This document shows, piece by piece, positions 16,349 through 21,831 of a DNA stretch of 21,831 nt. The notes under the pieces are model-generated. The model was not told the origin of the DNA. It made no database searches and worked only from the letters and a program-made list of their open reading frames with translations. The stretch comes from Fibrobacter sp. (lineage in GTDB: Bacteria; Fibrobacterota; Fibrobacteria; Fibrobacterales; Fibrobacteraceae), in the NCBI GenBank assembly GCA_016295375.1, contig JAEDLI010000034.1, positions 1-21,831 on the forward strand, written 5' to 3'. The translations under genes were made by a program, and so were the position numbers. Within the stretch, counting starts at the first letter, position 1. Every line of letters begins with the position of its first letter.

Positions 16349-16377
16349 TTGAAAAAAATACGATAATTTAGTAATTT
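16349..16377 (+). promoter_or_regulatory. Promoter of the lipoprotein gene
   Basis: TTGAAA (16349-16354), a 17-base spacer and TAATTT (16372-16377). The expected start is near 16384, the first base of a hairpin. The lipoprotein can thus be expressed apart from the hydrolase. Confidence 0.5.
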
Positions 16378-16383
16378 TAGGTG

Positions 16384-16415
16384 CAAGGATAGTACTGGGA
16401 GTGATACTGTCCTTG
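16384..16415 (+). promoter_or_regulatory. 5'-terminal leader hairpin of the lipoprotein mRNA
   Basis: CAAGGATAGTA (16384-16394) pairs with TACTGTCCTTG (16405-16415): 11 pairs, one of them G-U, around a ten-base loop. It ends 18 bases before the ATG and leaves the ribosome-binding site free. No T-run follows, so it is not a terminator. Confidence 0.6.
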
Positions 16416-16433
16416 AATCCTAAGAGGAGAATT

Positions 16434-17219
16434 ATGAGTGTTAATTTGTCTGCGAAGGCAGCCTTTACTTTGTCCGTTGTAACGCTGTCTCTTTTGACTG
16501 GCTGTGAGAAGCCTGTTCTTCAGGCTATGGGCTCAACCCCGATGCCCGTATATCACGAACCCAGATGGAGTGGAGAAAAGAACAAATCGTTCAATGTCAA
16601 CATAGAAGCCTTCGGAGCCCCTTATGGACAAGGCGTCAATGTGGATAAGGTCCATTCTATTGGCGGAACATTCTCGCTACAATATCGGCTAATGGATTTG
16701 TTTTTTGTTCAAGGCTCCATTGCCGGAGATTGGGGGACCGCAAGGTTTTCCTGCATTGAAGACCCCTGTTCGGACAAGTATGACCGGTGGCGCAATACCA
16801 GCGATGGAAAAGACGATTATTCGTTTTGGACGTTGCAGGAACAAGTTCTGGCAGGCGTCGATTTCGCTTTTAGCGTTGTCCAGGTTGGTTTTGGCGGTGG
16901 CGCCCAGTTCTCGCAGTCTCGCGGGGATTACGAGGACAAACGAGACTATCTAAAGAGTACGGGCCTGGCGGATGCCAAAGACGGAAAAAACGAAATCTAC
17001 CCCATGATGGGGGTGTGGCTTGCTTTTAACCTCGGAAAGGACGCTCAGTATGGAATTCTCAAGCAAGAATCCCGCATCGTCTATTCAGAGAACTTGAAGG
17101 GCGGGTCTTCGTCTATAATGGATTTGTCCTACTACCATCCGTCAGGATTCCACGGAGGTCTGTCTGTTTCCACCCAGCAGACGCTGATGCCGCATATCGG
17201 AAAATCGTTCTCGTTCTAG
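16434..17219 (+). CDS. Outer-membrane-type lipoprotein with beta-barrel-like features
   Basis: A 261-residue lipoprotein. The signal peptide ends in the lipobox LLTG-C24. The mature part alternates hydrophobic and polar residues with many Gly and aromatic residues (FSLQYRLMDLFFVQGSIAGDWG, VDFAFSVVQVGFGGGAQF) and ends in FSF, a terminal Phe typical of beta-barrel insertion signals. A lipid anchor and a barrel on one chain is uncommon but known. No family recognised. The ATG at 16434 has GAGGAGA upstream; the frame is open from 16401 but that part is leader. It lies 90 bases after the hydrolase with its own promoter candidate, and ends at a bidirectional terminator. Confidence 0.78.
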   Translation: MSVNLSAKAAFTLSVVTLSLLTGCEKPVLQAMGSTPMPVYHEPRWSGEKNKSFNVNIEAFGAPYGQGVNVDKVHSIGGTFSLQYRLMDLFFVQGSIAGDWGTARFSCIEDPCSDKYDRWRNTSDGKDDYSFWTLQEQVLAGVDFAFSVVQVGFGGGAQFSQSRGDYEDKRDYLKSTGLADAKDGKNEIYPMMGVWLAFNLGKDAQYGILKQESRIVYSENLKGGSSSIMDLSYYHPSGFHGGLSVSTQQTLMPHIGKSFSF

Positions 17220-17237
17220 AATCCAATTGTCAAAAAG

Positions 17238-17265
17238 AAAGTCCCGGAATTACTTCCGGGACTTT
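17238..17265. terminator. Bidirectional intrinsic terminator
   Basis: Perfect 12-bp stem AAAGTCCCGGAA/TTCCGGGACTTT with loop TTAC. T-rich tails follow on both strands (CTTTTC on plus, CTTTCTTTTTG on minus). It separates the convergent lipoprotein and carboxyltransferase genes. Confidence 0.92.
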
Positions 17266-17326
17266 TCATATCTGCTTTAATTTGGTTTAGGCCGTCGCGA
17301 AACTGGTCCGCGACGTTATGCTGCCA

Positions 17327-18904
17327 TTACTTGCTGAGGGTCTGAACCTGCACGTCCCAGCTCTGGTTGCCAAGAGCGATGCGATAGGCGCTTGCAGCAC
17401 CGGCCTTCATGTTCTTGGTGTCCACGGCGGGTGCCGCATTCGGGTCCTTCTTGGGAACGCCAATGTGGCGGTTGCCCTTGAGGAATTCGATACCCTTGTT
17501 GCCAGCCTTCGTCTGGAGGCAGCCCGTGATGAAGATGGTCTCGTCGGTAACCGGCAGGCCATTTTCTTCCAGGAGAGCTTTGGCCTTCGGAATGCCCGGT
17601 TCGAGAATTTCTTCTGCGCACTGGACGCCCGGATAGGCTTCCTTGAACGGCTTCATGTTGAACTGGTCGGCAGCGATCTTCACGAGTTCCGGATCCGGTT
17701 CGCAAGGAGTCTTGCCCTGGTAACCGAGGAGCATCTTGCCGTAGCCTTCGGTCATCTTGAACCAAGTACCGCGGCCTGCGGCCTGGTTCAGGGTGTTCAT
17801 GTAAGCCTGCTGGAAGTAGAACTGAGAAACCGGCGTCACGGAAGAAGCAAAGCCACCGCGGCGGACGCATTCACTCATGTTCTCGATTACCTTCGGGAAC
17901 AGGTGGAAGGTCTTCGTTTCGCGCATCATGAGGGTGTTGGCGGTAAGAGCGCCACCCGGCATGGGGCTGAAGATCACGTCGGTGGTAATCTGGCGGGCCT
18001 CGGGCGGGAAGTTGTAGTCCTTGAGGCATTCGACGGCCACGTTGTTGGCTTCCATGAGTTCCGGAATGTGATCGTCGACGATGCTGTCTTCACCGAGGGC
18101 GAGCTTGTATTCCGTACCCTTGAGGGCGTGGAACATGGAGAACAGGTCGGGCTGAGCCGTACCGCCGGAAAGGGGCTTGCGGCCGAGGTCCACACCGTCG
18201 GCGCCACCTTCGATAGCGGCCTTGTACTGGGCCACACCGGTACCGCAGGTGTCGTGGCTGTGGATGCGGAGTTCCACCTTGTCGCCGAGGAGCTTACGGG
18301 CGCGCTTGAAGGTTTCATAAACCTTGGTGGGGTTCGTGGTACCGGAAGCGTCCTTGAAGCAAACGGAAGCGAACGGAACGCCTGCGTCCAAAATGTTGCG
18401 GAGGATGCGTTCGTAGAATTCCGGGTTGTGGGCGGCGTTGAGGTCGCATCCCGGAGGAAGTTCCATCATGGTCACCACGACTTCGTGTTCCAGACCGGCG
18501 TCAGTGATGCACTTGCCGGAGTAGATCAGGTTGTTCACGTCGTTGAGGGCGTCGAAGTTACGAATACGGGTCATGCCGTGCTTCTTGAACATGTCGGCAT
18601 GGAGCTTGATCATGTCGCGGGGCTGCGGGGCGAGGGCCACCACGTTGATACCGCGGGCAAGGGTCTGCAGGCGGATGTTCGGGCCGACTACGCGGCGGAA
18701 CTCGTCCATCATGTCGAAAGCGTCTTCGCCGCAGTTCTGGTACAGGGCCTGGAAACGGGCGCCACCACCAGCTTCAAAGTGGGTGATGCCGGCCTTCACG
18801 GCAGCTTCCACCGCGGGCATAAAGTCCTTGGCGAAAACACGGGCACCGAAAATAGACTGGAAACCATCGCGGAACGAGGTGTCCTGGAACTTGATCTTTT
18901 TCAT
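17327..18904 (-). CDS. Biotin-dependent carboxyltransferase subunit (OadA / PycB / transcarboxylase 5S family)
   Basis: A 525-residue member of the DRE-TIM metallolyase-type carboxyltransferases, which move carboxyl groups between carboxybiotin and pyruvate/oxaloacetate. Metal-site residues are visible: Asp13 in DTSFRDGFQS, Lys184 in CFKDASGT (the carbamylated lysine of the family) and His215/His217 in RIHSHDTCGTG. The conserved carboxylase C-terminal domain follows from about 310. There is no C-terminal biotinyl domain (no AMKM motif; the chain ends QVQTLSK), so it is shorter than OadA or PycB and close to transcarboxylase 5S. A separate biotin carrier must exist elsewhere. In a succinate-forming organism it would act in oxaloacetate or methylmalonyl-CoA metabolism. 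Strongly biased codons suggest high expression. AGGA precedes the ATG. Confidence 0.88.
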   Translation of the reverse strand: MKKIKFQDTSFRDGFQSIFGARVFAKDFMPAVEAAVKAGITHFEAGGGARFQALYQNCGEDAFDMMDEFRRVVGPNIRLQTLARGINVVALAPQPRDMIKLHADMFKKHGMTRIRNFDALNDVNNLIYSGKCITDAGLEHEVVVTMMELPPGCDLNAAHNPEFYERILRNILDAGVPFASVCFKDASGTTNPTKVYETFKRARKLLGDKVELRIHSHDTCGTGVAQYKAAIEGGADGVDLGRKPLSGGTAQPDLFSMFHALKGTEYKLALGEDSIVDDHIPELMEANNVAVECLKDYNFPPEARQITTDVIFSPMPGGALTANTLMMRETKTFHLFPKVIENMSECVRRGGFASSVTPVSQFYFQQAYMNTLNQAAGRGTWFKMTEGYGKMLLGYQGKTPCEPDPELVKIAADQFNMKPFKEAYPGVQCAEEILEPGIPKAKALLEENGLPVTDETIFITGCLQTKAGNKGIEFLKGNRHIGVPKKDPNAAPAVDTKNMKAGAASAYRIALGNQSWDVQVQTLSK

Positions 18905-18918
18905 TTGTGTCTTCCTAT

Positions 18919-18930
18919 GGGATAAATCCC
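18919..18930. promoter_or_regulatory. Palindrome GGGATAAATCCC upstream of the carboxyltransferase gene
   Basis: Five-base arms GGGAT/ATCCC around AA, 15 bases upstream of the start codon, next to the ribosome-binding site. Possible operator; may be chance. Confidence 0.25.
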
Positions 18931-18984
18931 TGGTTTTTACTGTACAATAAAATACGGGGAGAAAGATAGTAAAGTAGGGAGGGG

Positions 18985-19016
18985 TAAGTTAGTAGTTAGT
19001 AGTTACTAGTTACTAG
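18985..19016. repeat. TAGTTAC heptamer repeat between carboxyltransferase and CnoX genes
   Basis: Plus-strand units: TAAGTTAG, TAGTTAG, TAGTTAC, TAGTTAC, TAG. Same family as the repeats at 9321 and 19901; the first two units have drifted. It lies upstream of the carboxyltransferase and beyond the CnoX gene stop. Confidence 0.8.
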
Positions 19017-19065
19017 AAATTGAAGGATAATAAGACTTTTTGGTGCAAGCCCCTAGATCCTTCTA

Positions 19066-19890
19066 CTAAATAAACATCATGGTGTTCAGTTTGGCACGGT
19101 ATTTCCAGGTGAGTTCGTGCTTGGGGCCCAGGACGCCAAAGAGGGTGAGCATGGCCTTCTTGGCGGCCCCGTCGTTCCATTCAGGGGCTTCCACGAACAA
19201 ATTAAGGAACGCCTGCAGGGCACTTTCGAAGTCTTCGGCACAGGCCAGTTTGCAGGCCTCGTGATAGACGACGGCTTCCTTGCCCGTAACATCCTTCTTG
19301 GCGGCTTCGGCATGAAAGTCCAGCAGCTCCAGCAGGGATTTCGCCTCCCGGTACTGGTCGTCGGCTTCGGTAAACTTGGAAAGAACTTCCTTTGCCTTTT
19401 CGGTGTCGCCGAGCCCAAGACTTGCCTTGGCCCACAAGAGCTGCAACTTCTTGTCGTCGGGGGTCTTGGCGAGCGCTTCGTCGAGCATCGGGAGCGCCTG
19501 GTCAAAATTCTTTTGGGCAATGGCGTCTTCGAGGGCCATCTGGAAACGGGCCTCGCCACTCACGAAGAACTTTTCGAGACGCTTCTTCAGGTCCGCTTCG
19601 GGGAGTACCCCCTGGATGACATCCGCAATCTGACCCTTATCTACAATATGGACTTCAGGCACGGACCGCACCCGGAACGCCTGAATCAACTGCATATTTT
19701 CCCGTTCATCGCAACTTACGACACCCAGCGTAAAGTCCATGCTGGTAGAAAGAGTCCCCAGCAGCTGGGAATAGGGGGCGCAGTCGGGGTATTCTGCCGA
19801 GGAGAAAAGTACGGCGACGGCGCGGTTTTCGGAGGCCTGTGCCACCTCGGTCTCAAAATTTTCAGCGGTAATTTGAACTACTTTAGCCAT
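19066..19890 (-). CDS. cnoX: CnoX/YbbN-like thioredoxin-fold TPR chaperone
   Basis: A 274-residue cytoplasmic protein: thioredoxin domain (1-110) then TPR repeats (about 112-274). The redox CXXC is absent; a single Cys37 (YPDC) aligns with the SQHC cysteine of E. coli CnoX, and the cis-proline region RSVPEVHIVDKG is kept. The C-terminus TLFGVLGPKHELTWKYRAKL matches the conserved end of this family. E. coli CnoX protects unfolding proteins during hypochlorous stress and hands them to GroEL and DnaK; the same role is inferred. The ATG is preceded by TAAATT six bases upstream and no Shine-Dalgarno, another possible leaderless start. Confidence 0.88.
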   Translation of the reverse strand: MAKVVQITAENFETEVAQASENRAVAVLFSSAEYPDCAPYSQLLGTLSTSMDFTLGVVSCDERENMQLIQAFRVRSVPEVHIVDKGQIADVIQGVLPEADLKKRLEKFFVSGEARFQMALEDAIAQKNFDQALPMLDEALAKTPDDKKLQLLWAKASLGLGDTEKAKEVLSKFTEADDQYREAKSLLELLDFHAEAAKKDVTGKEAVVYHEACKLACAEDFESALQAFLNLFVEAPEWNDGAAKKAMLTLFGVLGPKHELTWKYRAKLNTMMFI

Positions 19891-19900
19891 GGGCTAAATT

Positions 19901-19946
19901 TAGTTAATAGTTACACGCACCTTCGGTGCAGTTACTAGTTACTAGT
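19901..19946. repeat. TAGTTAC heptamer repeat with a small hairpin insert
   Basis: Units TAGTTAA and TAGTTAC, then a 16-base insert ACGCACCTTCGGTGCA (hairpin GCACC/GGTGC), then GTTAC, TAGTTAC, TAGT and GAAG. Apart from the insert and one unit it repeats the string at 9321-9345, including the flanking TAGTGAA. Confidence 0.8.
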
Positions 19947-19998
19947 GAAGTTAAAATACAAGAAGTGTCTTTTTGAGAGCCTCTAGTAACTAGTAACT
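19930..19998. repeat. Perfect 16-bp inverted repeat made of heptamer repeats
   Basis: AGTTACTAGTTACTAG (19930-19945) and its exact reverse complement (19983-19998) flank 37 bases. A further GTAACTA-type copy continues at 20005-20011. The element fills the divergent gap between the CnoX and zinc-ribbon genes. Confidence 0.85.
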
Positions 19999-20021
19999 TA
20001 GAGCTAGTAACTAATTTTATC

Positions 20022-20027
20022 TATATT
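20022..20027 (+). promoter_or_regulatory. -10 box of the zinc-ribbon gene
   Basis: TATATT seven bases before the ATG at 20035, with CCCCCTC and no Shine-Dalgarno between. No good -35. Supports a leaderless start. Confidence 0.45.
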
Positions 20028-20034
20028 CCCCCTC

Positions 20035-20538
20035 ATGAGTACCTGCCCGTTTTGCAAATCCGAAGTCGCCCAGATGAAAATCGGTCATCTGGACCTGCGC
20101 ATGTGCCCCGAGTGTTTTTCGGTGTTTTTCCCCTGTGACCAGACCACGGCCCTCCGGGGAGACCTGCCCGACAGGTCCCGAGAACTCTGGTACAACGCCC
20201 TGCTTGCAAAGAACGTGGCGGACCCGGATATGACAGGCGCCTGCTGTATCGACCACGGCGAGCCGCTGGTTGACGGCAAGATTCCAGACTACGGCTACGA
20301 GGGCAAGGGGACCACCTGCTGCAAGATGTTCCACTTGCCGCCGTCCATGGTTTTGCGCATTCTCAAGCGGACCATCGAATCGCCTTTCCAGAAACCGGCC
20401 TCTAGCGGCAAGCACCATTTCTTTTTTATCCGCGCTATCGATTCACTTGTTTCTAAATTGTTTGGTGAAAAACAACCCGATGAAGATCCTTTGGATGCCA
20501 TTCCGTACAACATCCACCTGAAAAAATTCTTCGAGTAG
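20035..20538 (+). CDS. Zinc-ribbon protein of unknown function
   Basis: A 167-residue soluble protein. An N-terminal zinc ribbon is formed by C4-PF-C7 and C24-PE-C27, as in TFIIB-type ribbons, with another Cys at 34. The middle carries two vicinal cysteine pairs, Cys70-Cys71 (GACCIDHG) and Cys95-Cys96 (GTTCCKMFHL), near His74 and His100, which may form a second metal site. The C-terminal part is helical. I do not recognise the full architecture. It is the first gene of a unit with the two membrane proteins that follow (one-base gap to the next ATG). Confidence 0.8.
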   Translation: MSTCPFCKSEVAQMKIGHLDLRMCPECFSVFFPCDQTTALRGDLPDRSRELWYNALLAKNVADPDMTGACCIDHGEPLVDGKIPDYGYEGKGTTCCKMFHLPPSMVLRILKRTIESPFQKPASSGKHHFFFIRAIDSLVSKLFGEKQPDEDPLDAIPYNIHLKKFFE

Positions 20539-20539
20539 C

Positions 20540-21286
20540 ATGAAAAAGACCTATATCATCCTTTTGGCTATAGCGGCAGCGGTCTTGCTGGCTTACCTGC
20601 TGCTTCCCAAGGTCACCTTCGAAGAGGCGGTATTTCCTCTTGAAAAGGGCGTGACCCTGCTTGCCTACGACGATCAGGCCGACGGAGGAATGTCGAGGAT
20701 TGAATTCGGGAAAGATGGCGGCTCCCTTTCTTTCCGCTGCACCCTTGGAGAAGACACCACCCTTGCCGCCTGGTGCGGGCTTCTCTGGAACTTTGATCCG
20801 GACAGCGCCAAACTTTACCGCAACTGGTCCCTTGTGGATTCCCTGATTTTTGACATGGAAGCCCAGGGGACCCAAGAGGTCTTGGTGAAACTCTGGACCT
20901 ACGACCCGGACATTACCGATATCAAGAAGGCCAAGACATTCAGGCTCTTGATGAAAGAACTGCCCCTGCAAAAAGGCCGTAACCGCGTTGCCATTCCCAT
21001 AGACCAGCTTTACACGCCGGATTTCTGGTACGAAGACGTGAAAACGGAATCGGGTAACAAGCACACCCACTTGGAAACGGCAGCCCGGCTAGAAATCGCC
21101 CCCGGCTGGAACCAGGCCCGTGGCAAGTTTTTCTCGCTCAAGATTTACGGCATCAAGGCCATCGGCATGAGCAGTTTCAGTTTCGGAATCGTGCTCGCTA
21201 TTTTTGTGGTGCTGACCATTATAGCCGTCGGCAGGCGGCACCAGGTCAAGGACGAAACCGAAAGAGAAGATGAAGAACAGAAATAA
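20540..21286 (+). CDS. Two-span membrane protein with extracytoplasmic beta domain (paralog 1)
   Basis: A 248-residue protein with an N-terminal membrane segment (about 4-22), an extracytoplasmic beta-sandwich-like domain (about 25-205) and a second segment near 212-232 (FGIVLAIFVVLTIIAVG) followed by a short charged cytoplasmic tail ending in EREDEEQK. The domain resembles ligand-binding sandwich folds (a WSLVDSLIFDM strand, then KLWTYDPD). The next gene encodes a related domain, so the pair probably arose by duplication. Function unknown; a sensor or envelope-assembly role is possible but unsupported. Confidence 0.82.
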   Translation: MKKTYIILLAIAAAVLLAYLLLPKVTFEEAVFPLEKGVTLLAYDDQADGGMSRIEFGKDGGSLSFRCTLGEDTTLAAWCGLLWNFDPDSAKLYRNWSLVDSLIFDMEAQGTQEVLVKLWTYDPDITDIKKAKTFRLLMKELPLQKGRNRVAIPIDQLYTPDFWYEDVKTESGNKHTHLETAARLEIAPGWNQARGKFFSLKIYGIKAIGMSSFSFGIVLAIFVVLTIIAVGRRHQVKDETEREDEEQK

Positions 21287-21831
21287 GATTCTCGGTCTAA
21301 TATTCTTTGCCGTAGCCTTCGCCTTGTGGGGGCTTTTCTTTACGCAGTTCAAGAGCGACTCCCTGGAGTTGTTCCCGTCAAGGACTTTCGAAATCTACAC
21401 CCTGACAGACCACGAGGCCATGGGCTTTTCCACCTCCGAAGTGACGGTAAGCGATTCCCTCGTGGATGCAGTGGTGAACATCCGGAGCGGCAAGGCGTTC
21501 CCCTTTGCCGGGTTCGGTTTCAACCTGATGTCCCAAGACGGAAGGCCTGCAGGCTACATGGACCTGTCCAGGTTTGATTCTTTGGAGGTGGAAGTTTCCA
21601 CCGTGCGGATGAATACTATTGGCCTACGCATTCTCACAGACGACCCTCAGTATTCGCAGAAGGGGCTGTACATGAGTTACCGCCCTCTGGAAACCCAGGC
21701 TCCGGCGGGTCGAAGTTTCGGGGCGGCCAAGGTCGCCATCGCCGATTTCAAGACGGCGGAATGGTGGCTGGCGGGCATGGGACTAGAAAAAGATGATGGC
21801 CTTACCTACTTATATAGGGCCATGCTTCTCG
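21270..21831 (+). CDS. Membrane protein related to the preceding gene (paralog 2), cut by right edge
   Basis: From ATG 21270 the frame stays open for 187 codons to the end of the window. It begins MKNRNKILGLIFFAVAFALWGLFF, a membrane anchor, then an extracytoplasmic domain whose segments DLSRFDSLEVEVS, RILTDDP and FKTAEWWLAGM parallel WSLVDSLIFDM, KLWTYDP and YTPDFWYEDV of the preceding protein. The ATG lies 17 bases inside the end of that gene, suggesting translational coupling. The missing C-terminus could carry an output domain such as a DNA-binding or kinase module; that cannot be seen here. Confidence 0.8.
   Translation, partial: MKNRNKILGLIFFAVAFALWGLFFTQFKSDSLELFPSRTFEIYTLTDHEAMGFSTSEVTVSDSLVDAVVNIRSGKAFPFAGFGFNLMSQDGRPAGYMDLSRFDSLEVEVSTVRMNTIGLRILTDDPQYSQKGLYMSYRPLETQAPAGRSFGAAKVAIADFKTAEWWLAGMGLEKDDGLTYLYRAMLL

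Noticed and set aside
17318..18925. 535-codon open frame on the plus strand inside the carboxyltransferase gene
   Set aside because: Exactly antisense to a well-conserved enzyme; the product is a Val/Gly/His-rich shadow typical of biased codon use.
19021..19065. Terminator downstream of the cnoX gene
   Set aside because: GAAGGAT/ATCCTTC could pair but the loop is about 28 bases and no T-run follows.
18985..20013. CRISPR array
   Set aside because: The repeats are 7-base units without regular spacers and no cas genes are present.

Overview
The window looks like a chromosomal segment of a Fibrobacter-type bacterium (Gram-negative gut or rumen, phylum Fibrobacterota). This is an inference from gene style: secreted and outer-membrane proteins with beta-sandwich domains, a TonB/AgmX-like small protein, TATATT-type -10 boxes and a moderately GC-rich coding bias. 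There is no 16S gene to confirm it. I see no phage, transposase, plasmid or CRISPR; this is a core-genome stretch with one accessory-looking locus.

Layout. 1-147 (-): N-terminus of a secreted protein that runs off the left edge. 214-2222 (-): ybbR-like gene then tsaD, overlapping by one base. 2268-7723 (+): a tight operon of ftsX, an envC-like amidase activator, DNA polymerase III delta', recJ and a TonB-C-like membrane protein, joined by 1-6 base gaps or ATGA overlaps. 7727-7799: a terminator and two REP-like repeats. 7807-8337 (-): tRNA-Leu(UAA) with a small unknown gene 19 bases behind it. 8372-9310 (-): LysR regulator. 9441-12141 (-): NCS1 permease (CytX-like), PdxY-type pyridoxal/pyridoxamine kinase and a TatD-associated-type radical SAM protein, apparently one operon. 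12142-12495: a 354-base intergenic region with a strong plus-strand terminator inside the probable leader of the next operon. 12496-17219 (+): a secreted beta-sandwich protein, a large secreted alpha/beta hydrolase and a lipoprotein with barrel-like features. 17327-18904 (-): biotin-dependent carboxyltransferase subunit without a biotinyl domain. 19066-19890 (-): CnoX/YbbN-like thioredoxin-TPR protein. 20035-21831 (+): zinc-ribbon protein and two tandem paralogous membrane proteins, the second cut by the right edge.

How they work together. FtsX plus a LytM protein whose metal ligands are mostly missing is the signature of the FtsEX-EnvC system that switches on division amidases; here it is co-transcribed with replication and repair genes and has no ftsE beside it. 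The permease plus vitamer kinase pair reads as import and phosphorylation of a B6- or HMP-like compound. The 12.5-17.2 kb genes look like a cell-surface lipase/esterase locus.

The most interesting non-coding signals are: (a) start codons placed 6-7 bases after a TATATT -10 box with no Shine-Dalgarno, implying leaderless mRNAs for several lead genes; (b) a TAGTTAC heptamer repeat at several intergenic sites, including a perfect 16-bp inverted repeat; (c) an intrinsic terminator in the hydrolase operon leader; (d) an 11-bp hairpin predicted to form the very 5' end of the lipoprotein mRNA. I found no clear evidence of a wholly new multi-gene system.
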